Shown here piece by piece: positions 28,711 through 40,798 of a stretch of 64,000 bases of DNA. Each line of letters starts with the position of its first letter. The first letter of the stretch is position 1. A program made the position numbers and the translations under genes. Source of the DNA: Climacium dendroides (Eukaryota; Streptophyta; Bryopsida; Hypnales; Climaciaceae); contig OX467086.1 in assembly GCA_950106755.1 (NCBI GenBank), positions 24,818,001 to 24,882,000 of the forward strand. Direction: 5' to 3'. The notes below the pieces were generated by a model. It made no database searches. It was not told where the DNA came from and saw only the letters and a program-made list of their open reading frames with translations.

Positions 28711-28953
28711 ATGCAGGATGGTTCAATCAATATTGGTGAAGTAAAAGCCTACTATAATGATAAAGAAGATAATACAAGTAATGTTGAAGATAATACAATT
28801 TACTATGAGGCAAGTGCAACCATGTTGGAAGAATATTCAAATGAAAGTGAAAGAAGAGGAAATGTAGTTGAAAAGCTCATAAATGACACAATTGTGATTA
28901 TTCCAAGCTTGAATACATACATAACTGAAACTATAACTAAGAGAATGTTTTAG
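28711..28953 (+). CDS. Hypothetical 80-residue frame, possibly a transposon fragment
   Basis: An acidic AT-rich frame (MQDGSINIGEVKAYYNDKE...) in an area without other coding signal. It is longer than most neighbouring chance frames, but I recognise no domain. It could be a remnant of a transposon protein or chance. Confidence 0.15.
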   Translation: MQDGSINIGEVKAYYNDKEDNTSNVEDNTIYYEASATMLEEYSNESERRGNVVEKLINDTIVIIPSLNTYITETITKRMF

Positions 28954-29269
28954 CTGCGAAATCCCTAAAGGCATGTTTTTTAGAAAATCATATATAGTAT
29001 TCTTTTAAACAACATATCTTGTCTCAAGTGAAAGCCTCTACATATTGGTTGTAGCTATACAATTCAAGTCCACAAATACTATAATATTGACCATAGCATT
29101 GCATAAGATTAATAATGATTAGCAAAAAATCACAATATTTAGCTACAAATGTTTTAGCCCACTTTCTAATCAAAAATTAGTTGTCAAACAAAAAATACAT
29201 TGGCTTGATTGATGTACCACAAAGGGCACAAATCACGTAGTACAAATGTAAAATAAATTGAATAGAATA

Positions 29270-29640
29270 TAAAAAACAATTGAGGTAGAGCTTATAAACA
29301 AAGGTGAAGAGACTATAAAGACAATTGAAGTAGAATTTATAAACAAAGGTGAATAGAGTGTTAAAAAAAATTGAGGTAGAGTTTTAAAAAAAGGTGAATC
29401 TTCCAAGAAAAGATGACAAAAACTCTCTTTAGAAGCTAAGATAGTATCACCAATTTTTGTGTTGTAGAGGCCCAATTGAAGCAATAGACAAGCTCAATCA
29501 TGTCCTCAATTGAACAAAATCCCAAACAGGAAGGAATCACAAACAACAAATTTAGCATGAATACTTGAAAATTTGTGTAAAGTTACAATCCATTAGCATG
29601 AATACTTGAAAATTTGTGTAAGGTCACAATCCATAAAGCT
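29270..29640 (+). repeat. Short local tandem duplications
   Basis: Three ~45-48-bp units of the type AATTGAGGTAGAGCTTATAAA at 29277-29395, and a ~49-bp unit CATTAGCATGAATACTTG present twice at ~29532-29630. A hydrophobic minus-strand frame across the first array is a by-product. Confidence 0.7.
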
Positions 29641-29828
29641 GGATAGATCTTTCAAAACCATTAAACACTACACTAATACTAATGGGTTTCAACTTCGTTG
29701 CTAGTAGGTACACCTAGAAATCATAGCTTTTGGTCTCTTACAGTAATTGGTGCTCCTACCAAATAGTTTTCTCAAACTGTCTCGTCTAATAATCACGGGC
29801 ATGCATCTCACTCCATTTCGTGGATACA

Positions 29829-32800
29829 TCACCCAATGAGTCTTCTGAGGGCAACTGCCAGAGATGCTCCTATTGTAATATTGAGAACGTTGGCAACGTC
29901 ATTTGTGATCTGCAAGCTCCCAAAAATGCTTAGAAGAATGCCCCCAATACTTGCCCAGCGGGTTAGTATAAAATGATTTGGGGTGCACAAACAATCGCTT
30001 AGTGCAAAAAGTAAATACGAAAGACGTACGACAAAGTGAGCATTACAGTGAACATGACATTTAATCAAAACACAAAAAACAGGAGGCGAAACATGAGAAA
30101 CTGTACCCATTCGAACCCCTCACGCCCTTGCAAAGCAGCACCGATATAACTTTCGCAAAAGTTTGCTACTTGAGCAGCTACTACACAAATAACAGCTCCC
30201 GATTGATTTGTCTGCAATAATCAAATGATTTCTGTAACTACTTTCATTACAAAGATCCAGCAAGCATCATCACATCAACGACCGCAGAGAGAGTTCCCTT
30301 GGATAACTTAAAGAGATCACACTAATCCCTATCTGCTCAAATGGCCAAAAGTAATTGCTTACTGAAATAAATCACTTAAGAAGTTTCAGAGGAAGTTAAC
30401 AAAATGTAACAATAACAGAGGAAATTACAACCGATATCATTGAACAATGGAAAATGTGTTTTGAAAGCTACTACTATAATTGATTATTAGTTTCCAAAAT
30501 ATCGAGAATGATGACTCATCCAAAGTTACCAGGTTGATATAGTAAGCAACTGCTGCTAAGATAACCGAGGCTACCAAACCAGCAAATGTCCCTTCCAAGC
30601 TGACTGCGCCTTCCGTTCCCCTTGGCACAACAGAAAAACTTGTCACCAGATACCTGTTAATCAAAACAAAGCTTGTCATTCACCCAGTACAAGAGTGGCT
30701 AGGTTAGCACTCACCCAATGAGGGGTGTCTGAGCTGGCCAGCAATTTCAGACTCTACAACGGGGCTAGTACTTTGAGGAAAGAAGAATCTTCTTGTGCTC
30801 GATTGGTAACAAAACTGCAAATTGTGGAGCAAGAATCACGAGGTCTGACACCCCGTTGTAAACAAAACTTGTAGAGAAATTCTAAAGTGAGGGATTATTC
30901 TCACGTGTTTTTTCCAAAGGCTTTGCCAATCTCGCTAGAGATGGTGTCACTAAACTTTGTGCAGAAGCTAGCCAAAAAGCCCAAGCGCCATATGGCTTTC
31001 CATTCAAGGCCTCCCAATGCAGCAACGGTCGCCGCGGCGCATATTGTTCCAGCTGTCCAAGATCCAAATACACTTCCTGGACCCCTTCTGCCACTTCGCT
31101 TCTCTGCAATCCCCGCTGCTTCTTTCTGTTTGATCTTCACTTTCGTAGCAAGCGTTCCCTGCAAGCGATGCCATCTATCACGGATCGAAGTTGACGGACT
31201 AGGCAAAGTGAGCCAAAATATGACACCAAGATTAAAAAAACATGCCGCTCTGGGAAACAATCTGATCTCCTATACTGACCTTTTACCCACAACAACTCAT
31301 CTATTCATAAACTTGATTGAACTTGTTAGTAAGCGGTATAAACAGGACTTGGTTAGATGTCTATGACCACTGATCTTTGAATGGAAATGAGGTTGTCTAC
31401 TGTCTCTTCTGTCCCTTCGAAGGTGGTCTCACATTGAATAATTGTATAATAAATTCCAACATACTGATAAAAAAATTGATCTCAACAGATTTGGCCAAAA
31501 AAATCCCTCCGCAGCTCTATGCTGATCTCCCCAGAATCACGCTCCTACGTATTGATTAGCATGCTTAAGTGATCCAAATAGTGTCCTCTACATCATTTCA
31601 CGGCCTATAGCTTTGATTCAAACTGATTTGTTCTTTTCAACTGGCATTACATGATAAATCAGAGAAAGGAACTTACGAGGACAAAGTAAACAGAAACTAT
31701 GCAAGTCCCTTGCCATCCGAATGCTTGCCAGGTAAGGAGCGCCAGAAGGTATGCGCAGGTATATCCTGACAAAGAGAGGCCTGCTAACAACACTGGCGCA
31801 CCGGCTAAAAAGATTGTACTTGTGGCTACAGCTGCTGATTCCAAGCTTGGTGGTGATGCCGTAAACGCCCACTTCACGGTCTCCACAATGCCTGTCACAG
31901 CAAAATTTCAAAGTATACAGGAAACCCGGACAGTTAGACTTTCAACCTGTACCCTCTGTACACAAACATCCAGCGTGTAAAAGTATTCGTACCCTGAGAA
32001 ACACTTTTGAAACAGCAAACCATTTTTATCATTTAATACCTCATTTTTGGTGTTGGTGTACAAACTGCTTATCATTATCATACTACCATTAAAATTCGGG
32101 ATTTTAGTACGACATTTACTATCTAAGATCAATCCTGCAAATAATCTTACAAATATGCAGATTCTTCCAAGTACGTCAATTATTCTGTACAAAAATTGTC
32201 ATACACCTGACGTTATACTAGTACTCGTCACTCGATGGTAGAAATTGTTGCTTTTATTTACTTCTGAAAGATAGGGACGCTTTATTTGCAATGTAGCAAA
32301 ACATCACACTGAACCAGGAAGAGTCCTCCGGCGAGGATTTCGTCCTTCCAACGTAGCTAAAAACACTCCGGTAACTAATGTTCACTTAAACCACTCCTAA
32401 ATGATACACTTGCTAATGCTCATTGTCTTAGCAATTTTACCAAAACTGAATTCTAAGTCCTTATAAAGCTTGCGTACTTTCATATCAATTCACTTACTTT
32501 CCTTAAATTGCAATGAAATCATTCCACGACAGGGACTTTCTCAAAGGTTACAAAGACTTATGGCATACAACTGCACATGGAATTTGACTCAATATAACGT
32601 AAATTTTGAATGAAATTCCACTAACCAGACACAGACTGTGGTGTACTCAGTCCAGCATTGGCAACCCCCACAGTTCTCAACGACTTCTGCTTTCTCAGCT
32701 TGCTAATGTCATTGTGCAGAAAACCACCACGAAGGCCAACTCCGTCGTTAATCAATTTCAAAGAGCTGGAATTTTCCAATGCTCTAGAACTACATTCAGT

Positions 32801-32899
32801 TCCTAAGCCGAGATCCAAAGTTCGGGAAGACCTAATGCTTGAGCTCTTGGAAATTGACCACGCAAGTGGCCTCGAAGCGGCAATTTGTAAACAATTCAT
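29829..32899 (-). CDS. VTE6: Phytyl-phosphate kinase VTE6 (DUF92/TMEM19 family)
   Basis: Plastid-envelope membrane enzyme that phosphorylates phytyl phosphate to phytyl diphosphate, recycling chlorophyll phytol into tocopherol and phylloquinone. Coding exons are 32626-32899, 31677-31891, 30905-31158, 30530-30653, 30107-30211 and 29829-29909. All borders are GT-AG and phases agree, giving 350 residues. Residues 1-~85 are Ser/Arg-rich with few acids, as in a transit peptide. The conserved part carries several membrane segments (e.g. FLAGAPVLLAGLSL) and the family blocks GTLATKVKIKQKEAAG, KRSGRRGPGSVFGSWTAGT, SDTISSEIGKAFG, PRGTEGAVSLEGTFAGL and NDVANVLNITIGA. Intact. Confidence 0.94.
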
Positions 32900-33377
32900 G
32901 ATCGAAAGCTCCGAAGATTAACACTTGAATCTTTCTCACCACGGATTGATCAGATCATTCTCCGATTCGACCTTACCGCTCAAACATCAGCCATTAGCAA
33001 AAAGAAATCACGAAAAAACTAAAAAAATTCAAAAAAATTCAGAAATGCTGTGGAGCATGACGAAGATAGAGCCGGAAGCGAGAAAAGCTCAAAACGCTCG
33101 CGCCATGACCGCCATCGCCACAAACGCTGCAATGCAAATCAAGTCCGAGCTCAATGATCCTACGTCGACTCTGCAAATCACTCTTGTTTATCCAGCATCA
33201 CACAGGTGAGAGGCGAGCCGTGCGATCTCTCTGCTTCATCTGCACCGTTGGTGGTTCGGGAACATCCTTAGGGAACGGCGCACTCGAGAACGTCGGGTTT
33301 TTTCCGTGAAGCACTGGCTGCTTGGCAAGAGCTTTGAACTGATTAGCATTGAGGCCTGATTATTGGCATTTGTAGCG
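32900..33377. promoter_or_regulatory. Divergent promoter shared by VTE6 and uL4m
   Basis: 478 bp separate the two start codons of oppositely transcribed genes; both promoters and 5' UTRs must lie here. No TATA box stands out. The sequence is richer in G and C than the intergenic background. Confidence 0.7.
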
Positions 33378-36300
33378 ATGGCGGCCACGGCGCGAGCGCT
33401 TTGGGCTTCAGCTCGCTCGCAAGCTTCTGTAAGCTTATGTCTTTCTCTTCCTCGCTCTTTACCGCGTTTCCGAAATTTTTAGAAATTTTTCGTGGTTTCT
33501 TTCGATGCTTTGCGGGGGGTTTTAGGGTTTAAGGTTTAGGGAGTGAAATCGTGCGTTGATTCATGGTAGATTGCATTGGTCTTTGTTTTATTGACGTGTT
33601 TAGACTGCGATGTATGTATTTTCTGGTCAATGTAGGGGAATTGCGCTTACCAAGGAAGTATTCTGCGGTCATGGCTCTGCGGGCAGCGAGCTGGACATGC
33701 CACTGTCTCTGTTAAGCGCGTTTTTCCGCCTAATCAGGGTGCGTTTCCTGATTTCGTATTGCCTAAAAGTGAGAGTGTTTGTCGAATTTCTTTGGTTCTG
33801 TGTTTTGGAGCTACTCTGCTTTTAGTTAAAACTCCAGACTATGAGAATCCTTAAATGGGAGATGGAATTTGTGACACGACTTACGATAAGTTTAACGCAA
33901 ATCGGTTCTATTCCCTTCTACGGTTTCTAGTTCTGTAACAATTTGAGTGTTTTTTAACGTTCTTTAATCCTTGTTCAGCTTCTGAACAGAGTTTTTAAGA
34001 CAGAATTCAAGAAACCTAGGCAATCAAAAACGCGATTAAAAAATGACATCATTTTCCGGTAACCCTAGCATACGGATCTTCTGAACTCCGAAATTGGTTT
34101 GGCATTGAATAAAATTTTAGGAAATTTCAAGTTCATGATGAATATCAAGAAATATTCCTTCCTAGCCGCGTTGGGGCCAGTGACAATATGCCACCATTTT
34201 TCAACCTCGTAGTTGAAATATATTGAGACAAGGTCACTGCCTCTGTACATATATTCTCTTTGTTTATGAGCAAGCATATTGTAACAATGATGGTAGATCA
34301 AGAGCGAAAGCCTTCATTAGTATTGGGTACACATAACCGTGCCTAAAATATCCGTTTGGGAATTCAAAATTAGCAATAAGGCAAAGCTTCTATATTCCAT
34401 ATCTAGGGTTTAAAATTTTCCCGAAGGGGAGGAAGCTTTTCATTGTTAAAAGCTGCATCTATTGTGAATGTGAGAAAGTTTGAGTAGGTCGGCACTACTC
34501 AAAAACCGTGCAAGGCCTCTCCCAGCGAACCCGCATTTTTTTTGTCTACGCTCCAGTTAATGGGTGAAATTTTTTCTACCATTAACATCAATTTCGAGTT
34601 CTAATTGTTAATGTCTTACGTGTCTCAACTCAGCGTGAATATCCTGTCGTAGGTCTGGGTATTTCACGTAAATTCATCTTACCGCGAGGGGCAAATTTTT
34701 TGGTTCATAATGGGAACAAGTACTTGCCAAAAGTGTACATGTTCAAGATTTGTGGAATTTCGAGCTTCTCTTAGTTTTGATCTCAGACTCCTTCCAGCGT
34801 TATTTTCTTTCTCTGATTAGTGCAGGCTTGCTGAAGGAATGTGTGAAATGTGTGTAGGCCAACTGAACGATGTTGAGGTTAAGGTGACTAATTTTAATAG
34901 TGAGGACAAAGGTCTCGCAACGATAGCAGGTGATGTGTTTGACGTGCCTATTCGACCGGACATTATTCATCGCGTTGTTCGCTGGCAACTTGCAAAGAGA
35001 CGCCAGGTAGGACAGTATTCGTAAACAGTTTTGCCTTGGATCGGCATTTTACTTATATATGGTGTTGTACGATGGTATTGAGGATATTTATTGATGGTAA
35101 TGAGTTCGTGATCCATGGGTTGGCAGGGAAATGCTTCAACTAGGGGCATCCGCGAAGTTAGTGGTACAGGTAGAAAACCTGGTCCACAGAAGGGAAGCGG
35201 TAGAGCACGACATGGGTCTCTTCGAGGTCCGCAGGTTCGGTCATCACCTCTACTAATAATAGAAGTTTTTACCAACATGTGCTCGTTTGTTTTCCCTGGA
35301 TTTTAACGATTCCCGTGAATGCATCATCCGGATACATTCCTTGAGTGTATAGACATTTTGCTTGCCTAAGCACTCACTGTTGGCACTATACTCATATGTT
35401 GACGTAAAGCACCTGTTTTACTATCGTGCGTTTTTGTTTTTCTCAGTTTCGAGGAGGAGCCACCCAGCATGGTCCAAAACCACGGAGCCATGAAATAGGT
35501 TTGCAGAAGCAAGTGCGGCGACTTGGCCTCAAAGTAGCCCTTTCGGCCCGGATTGCTGAGGGCAAGGTATGAAATTTTTTTTTTATATGTAAAAATGTAA
35601 ATGCACAACTATGTGGCTTGACTGCGTACGTTGTTGCTGGGCGTATTGATGCTTGTTGTTGGGTTTTCTTGATGACTGATATTTACGCTAGGTGTATTAT
35701 CACGTACTTGGTTTTTAAAATAAATACCTGAGCTGCTCTTTGGTTTCCATTTTGTGTGAAGTGCAATCTATTGCTATTTTCAATTTTTTTCCTAAGTGGT
35801 TGATACTCTCAATGCGCTAGTTAAAAGTGCAGTGTGATACCGTATATACTATGTTGTGTTATTTTATTAGTCCTGACGCTGACGATTGTTTTCTTAAATT
35901 CATTATCTGTCTTCAATTGCACAGCTGAAGGTGTTTGATACCGTTGTGTCACCTACACTTAAAACACGCGAAATGGAGCGTCTAATCGCTGGAATGGAGG
36001 GTAGCAAGAAGGTGCTGTTTGTTGATGATGCCGAGACGGTCAACGAGTCGTTGTGCCGTTCCACAGCCAACTTGCATTACATCAATGTGTTGCCTGCCCA
36101 GGTAATGTCCCCAATGTTGTCTGAAAAATATGCTGCTCTTCATTTAACCTGGACCATAAGACTAACGCTGTTATCCAATATTAAATTGCCTATCGAGGAT
36201 GGGTTTATGATGCTTTCATTGAAGTGAACTATGCAAAAGGTTAAGTTTGCTTTCACTTATCAGTCATGAGCATGGTCGTTATTGTACAACCCTTCAGTGT

Positions 36301-36458
36301 GTGGCTCAACGTTACATCATAATTCTGTTTGTAACTCTATGATTCTGTTTATGCAGGGCCTCAATGTTTACAGCATCTTGCAACACGATACTCTGGTAAT
36401 GACTTTGGGGGCGATTCGAAAAATTGAAGACCGTCTGCATACACCCATCAACAGATAA
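33378..36458 (+). CDS. Mitochondrial-type large-subunit ribosomal protein uL4m
   Basis: Bacterial-type L4, expected in the mitochondrial ribosome. Proposed coding exons are 33378-33428, 33636-33738, 34858-35006, 35127-35234, 35447-35566, 35925-36101 and 36357-36458, giving 269 residues. Exons 3-7 are firm: [78 protein letters not shown] and the C-terminal [15 protein letters not shown]...HTPINR are L4 signatures. The first two exons ([17 protein letters not shown]...) encode a basic, poorly conserved targeting region. They are inferred from splice sites and phase, and the exon-3 acceptor at 34857 is weak. Confidence 0.93.
33518..33541 (+). promoter_or_regulatory. Telobox-like motifs in uL4m intron 1
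   Basis: GTTTTAGGGTTTAAGGTTTAGGG contains copies of the AAACCCTA-type telo box (reverse strand), a common element near starts of plant ribosomal-protein genes. It is an internal motif, not a telomere. Confidence 0.5.
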
Positions 36459-37092
36459 TTAATCAGGCTGTTAATTCACTGTTACTTCATGTCTTATCAT
36501 TGCCGTAAAAGGATCTAAATTGTTCCGCTTCTTGGTCCTGATTAACGATCCTGAACCTTTCAAGGGATGTTTTCCGGCACAAAGGCACATATTATTCAGG
36601 CTGGGAGCTTTTGCAACATATCTGTTGAGCCTTAACCGCTTCTGGGCAGCTTGAAGATGGGGACATTTCTCATTATGCTCCAGTGCTGTAGTTCTGATGA
36701 AGCATAGTCTGGATATTGTGTCTTTCAATTGTTCCTTGAGGCTTTGTAGAAAAACGGCGTCAATATTGACCTTGGTACAAGCGGGGAGGGAGTATCAGAT
36801 ACAGTAGTTGCGTCTTTTCTCTAATGTATTGCCCCACAATCGAGACCACGGTTCCTATTGAATAAAAAGAAACATACCATCCTTGAGTAGCTGCCTGAAA
36901 ATGTAATAATTTTTCTTTGTGTGCATAATCTTGAGCTCTATGTTTTCTAAAGTAAAGAATGGTGGCCATGCTAGAGAACGATACGAAACTTGTGGTGATT
37001 TGAAATCTTGACACCGGTATGTATTGCAATATGATAATTGGTTCACTCTGATCGTTGGTTGATGTGTGCTCAAAGCAGGGAACCGAAATTGC
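36459..37092. other. uL4m 3' region, no other gene seen
   Basis: Probably 3' UTR followed by spacer up to the tRNA pair; no conserved frame. Confidence 0.5.
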
Positions 37093-37097
37093 AAAAA
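37093..37097 (-). terminator. Pol III terminator of the tRNA pair
   Basis: A run of five T on the minus strand starts 6 bases after the 3' end of tRNA-Ser. None occurs between the two tRNAs. Confidence 0.75.
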
Positions 37098-37102
37098 CGA
37101 AC

Positions 37103-37184
37103 CGTCAACTGCAGGATTTGAACCTGCGCGGGGAAACCCCAGTAGATTTCGAGTCTACCGCCTTAACCACTCGGCCAAATTGAC
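37103..37184 (-). tRNA. tRNA-Ser(CGA)
   Basis: 82 nt including discriminator G. The 7-bp acceptor stem GTCAATT/AGTTGAC has one G-T pair. A box TGGCCGAGTGGTTAAGG, a long class-II variable arm and B box GGTTCAAATCC are present. The anticodon loop CTCGAAA gives anticodon CGA (37149-37151), read on the minus strand. No intron. Confidence 0.96.
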
Positions 37185-37193
37185 GACTGCATC

Positions 37194-37266
37194 CGACCAT
37201 GCTGGGGATCGAACCCAGAGTCTCTTGCTCCGTAGGCAAGCGCCTTATCCATTGGGCCACACGGTC
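37194..37266 (-). tRNA. tRNA-Arg(ACG)
   Basis: 73 nt including discriminator G. Acceptor stem GACCGTG/CATGGTC, A box TGGCCCAATGGATAAGG, and B box GGTTCGATCCC. Anticodon ACG at 37231-37233, read on the minus strand. It lies upstream of tRNA-Ser in the direction of transcription with a 9-nt gap. Confidence 0.97.
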
Positions 37267-37838
37267 GCAGGTGCTGGAAGGCGCGCTTCAGTGTTGAGAA
37301 CTCCTCATGAGAGAAAGGGTCGGGGTCACACTACCACTTGTCAGAACGGGAAACCACATACATGTAACAAGTCCAGTCAATTTCAAAATTGCATTCCAAA
37401 ATTTTACATGATGGTAAACAGGTTTTTGTTTTGTTTTCTCATTTTTTTTTAAAGTCTCAAAGTGGTGATATAAAATGTTACAGTTGGTGCTTCAAATTTC
37501 AACATTCACCCACATATTGGATAGAAAATATCACTTTAGCACATATCACAATGTCCATAATTTTGTTTTTTTGGTGCGATCTGTACTATTTCGCTAGTAA
37601 AAGAAGCCCTTCATGGTATAGTAGAACTTCCAAGTTCCAAAAAGAGTTGGGTTGGGACCATTTTGACACATTTACATTAGACAAGTTATTATACTCAGTG
37701 AGGGTCATTTGTATTCACAATGTCTATATGTGAGAGGTTTATTACTTTAAAGAGTGTTGTTTATACATCTCAAATTGCCACCTAAAATGTATGAACTATA
37801 TGCACTTTGAGCAATGATTCTATGACTACATGCCTTAA

Positions 37839-38699
37839 CCCCTGAAGGACTGTTGTCCCATTGAGGGACAAATTGGATTTTGGATAGGTACCTATGATCT
37901 AAATTTTTGCCATGATTTTTTGAAACTTTTTCATGAGAAAGAAAAATGCATTAGCTTTTGGGGAATATAATTTTTATTTCAATCGGTGCCTAGAAGTAAA
38001 AGTTTTGTCAAATAAGTTTAAAAGAAAGGAGAATGGGCAATAAAAAAATTCATAAAAATTAAAATATTTTAATTTTTAATTTTTTCTTATAGATTGTATT
38101 TATGTCTACATGGAAAGCTTTTATTCATTTGGGTAAGTGATGTGAATGTTATGGAGCATCTTGTTTTCCAAGCAATCATAGCTATTTCTTGAGAAAATAA
38201 AGTGTTGGATTTGTTTTTAAACTCAATATTCATAATTTTTTTTTTTAAATCCACGTGGTTTAGTTTGATTGCTAGAACAATCTCACCATTGAGATTAGTG
38301 TGTTTCAATTCTATCTTAGAGATATTAATAATTTAAATTTTCCTTCTATCTTGTGCCTACTTCTACTTAACAATATTTTTAAGAATGAAAATTAAGGTTT
38401 TCTTTTCTTAATTTTTTTTCCTAGACTCTCAATTCAATTCTTCATCATGAATATTTAAAACTAAAAACTCTGCAATGCAAAAAATTTAAGTTAAGAAGGT
38501 TAAAAGCCAAATAATCTAGTCACACAAGGTGCAAAATGACTTTTTTTCTAAAATTTATTTGACAAATTTTCAAACTAGTTAGGTGTAAGTTCCTATGGTT
38601 AGATGTACCAAAAAAACTCCAAAGTTTTAACTCTTTGTAATAGAAATGACACTTCTGAGTGTTTTTTGACAAATAAAAAATGCCATGGTCCTTTAAGGG
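37839..38699 (+). mobile_element. TTAA-target MITE, 861 bp (best-preserved long copy)
   Basis: TTAA at 37835-37838 and 38700-38703; ends CCCCTGAAGGAC and GTCCTTTAAGGG. It shares internal blocks with 11830-12672 (inverted), 16566-17150 and 48821-49389. No transposase is visible, so the element is non-autonomous. CCC/GGG ends with a TTAA target fit piggyBac-type transposition. Confidence 0.87.
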
Positions 38700-40103
38700 T
38701 TAAATATGTTGTTGAAAAACAAATCTAGTAGTGCCCAAATTGATAAGAAACTAATAAGATACAAAATGAGGCCTACCCTCAATACTACCTTCAATAATAA
38801 TAGTTGTGAAGGTAGGATATTGCCGCTTGTTTTGCCCGAAGTTCAATTTGTTTTTCCCACCATTTCAAAGATAAATGTAAAATCTACTCTCTAAATTGTA
38901 CTTGGCTAAATTTGTGTTTTGTAACATCTACAAGCCTCCTCAGGATTTTCAATTGCAAATATGAATTAAATTATTTCAAATTAGATTATCCATAGTAAAT
39001 ATTAAATTATTTTGATTAATTCAAAGTAAAAAATTTGTATTGAACAAGTGAAAGAGAAAAAATTACACTTTAGGAAGATGAAGTTATCCTAACTTTAGGA
39101 TGAGAGATAGTGTAGAAGAAGTCCAATACCTCAAAGAAATACATTTTAAAACCCTAAAGTTCCGAGTGTTCCTTTAGGGGACACTTGACAATATGAGTGT
39201 TGCAAGAGTGCAAGATATTCTAGAATGTCATTGAAGAAAGGTCAGATTAAAGAGGTTTGGGTGATTGTCTATTAGCTTGAATGTGATATTACAGAAGGTC
39301 ATATTAAAGACTTGTGAAACATAAGTGGATGGTCTACATCATAGTAGGCTTCTTTATTTGTGGGATTTCCTTCGGCACTACCTTTGTCACATCAAGCTTC
39401 CATTTGTGCTTCTTGTAGCTGCACGAGGTGCATTAAGCAGACTTGCTCATTGTGGTTAAGAATTTAGGCACCGGACCAGATGAATTTTTCTTCACGTGGT
39501 CCTCCAATTGCAAGCGCAGTTCAACGTGTCGGCAGTCTGCCCTGGAACGAGGGCAGGGGTATCTTTTTTGACGATGTATTCTATTGAAGAGGTGTGAGCT
39601 TTGCCTTCATCTTTAAAGGTACGCACTCTTTGGTTTTGTAGTTTAGTCTTCTTAGTGATTTTGGATTCGTTCTTTTTTGCTTCTCTGTGAGGTAGTGTTG
39701 TATTGTTCTAAGTGATGCCTTCAAAAAGGCCATCTCTACAAATTTTTGCAAATTTATGTGAGGTACTATATGTTTTTCTGCAAATGTCCGCAATTATTGC
39801 GGACGAGACGGATCGGAAAATCAGGTAGATTATGGAACTTGAGATTGTTCTAAACATGATTATGAGTGGAGAGACATAAACATTTCAGTGGTTTAGTGAA
39901 ATTTCACATGTTTATTGTCGGTAGATGAGGCTATCTAACTGTATATGTGTATATTGAAGAGGCCTATGAACTTGATTATGTAAACATTCGATTTCTATTT
40001 TGGATGATTTCTTGATGTTTTGTGTTATTCCCTTGATACGTTCATTGATAATGCTTTTTAGTGAATTTAATTGACTCATTACTGTGTTTGAGAATAGTCG
40101 AAG
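38700..40103. other. Spacer before the lysine-rich repeat, no gene recognised
   Basis: AT-rich to ~39300, then more balanced in composition to ~39900. No conserved domain was found in any frame. Confidence 0.45.
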
Positions 40104-40798
40104 AGTAAAGAAAGTCGTGAAGAAACTGACTAAGGAGACCTCGAAATGACGAAGAACAAGAACCTTGTGAAGAAACTACCTAAAGGGAGTCTCAAAAAAA
40201 TGAATAGGAAGAAGGTCCTCATGAAGAAACTGCCTAAAAAGAGCCTCGAAAAGATGAAGAAGAACAAGAAGGTGGTGAAAAAACTAGGTAAGGAAAGCCT
40301 TAAGATGTTAGACAAGAACAAGAAGCTGGTGAAGAAGCAGGCTAAGGTGAGCCTCAAGGCGTTAGACAAGAACAAGAAGTTCAGAAAAAAACTCCAAAGA
40401 AGGGCCTCAAGATGATGAGGAAGCACAAGAAGTTTGTGAAGAAACTGGTTAAGGAAATCCTCAAAATCCTGAAGAAGAACAAGGTACTTGTGAAGAAGGT
40501 GGTTAAGGAGAGCCTTAGAATGAACGAGAAGCTCTTGAAGAAGCTGGCAAAAGAGGCCCTAAAGATGATTGATAAGAACAAGAAACTCATAAAGAAGTTG
40601 GCTAAGGTGAAGAGCCTCAAGGTATTGGACAAGAACAAGAAGCTCGTGAAGAAGTTGCCTAAAAAGAGCCTCAAGATGATGAACAAGAACAAGAAGCTAA
40701 TGAAGAAGTTGCCGAAGGAAAGCCTGAAGGTGTTGGACAAGAATAAGAAGCTGATGAAGAAGTTGGCTAATGAGAGCCTCAAGATGATGAACTCTTAG
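40104..40798 (+). repeat. Lysine-rich 54-bp coding-type tandem repeat, ~13 units
   Basis: The repeat encodes an 18-residue unit close to LDKNKKLVKKLPKESLKM on the plus strand. Units from 40146 stay in one frame for five copies, then one base is missing relative to the consensus near 40395 and the frame shifts. The rest (40412-40798) is open for seven more units to a stop. A unit before 40146 is also out of frame. One unit (near 40520) is shorter, and one (near 40600) has an extra codon. Indels are otherwise multiples of three, so the array was probably translated at some time. Confidence 0.85.
40412..40798 (+). CDS. Lysine-rich repeat protein frame, 128 residues, function unknown
   Basis: Open frame from MMRKHKKFVKKLVKE to a stop after LKMMNS. 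It consists wholly of 18-residue units, about 40% lysine, with leucine or methionine at regular positions, so an amphipathic, highly basic helix is expected. The frame before it (40146-40415) encodes the same repeat and is separated only by a one-base deletion; together they would have been a protein of over 200 residues. No recognised domain, signal peptide or splice structure. It is either a recently broken gene or a repeat that happens to be open. Confidence 0.25.
   Translation: MMRKHKKFVKKLVKEILKILKKNKVLVKKVVKESLRMNEKLLKKLAKEALKMIDKNKKLIKKLAKVKSLKVLDKNKKLVKKLPKKSLKMMNKNKKLMKKLPKESLKVLDKNKKLMKKLANESLKMMNS

Noticed and set aside
29233..29484. 83-codon hydrophobic minus-strand frame
   Set aside because: Produced by a local ~46-bp tandem repeat; no conserved features.
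33518..33541. Possible interstitial telomere repeat
   Set aside because: Only about three degenerate TTTAGGG units; better explained as telobox motifs near a ribosomal-protein gene.
37066..37452. 128-codon frame on the plus strand
   Set aside because: It runs antisense through both tRNA genes.
40130..40782. Hydrophobic leucine/phenylalanine-rich frames on the minus strand
   Set aside because: They are the reverse reading of the lysine-codon repeat (AAG/CTT) and mimic membrane proteins by composition.
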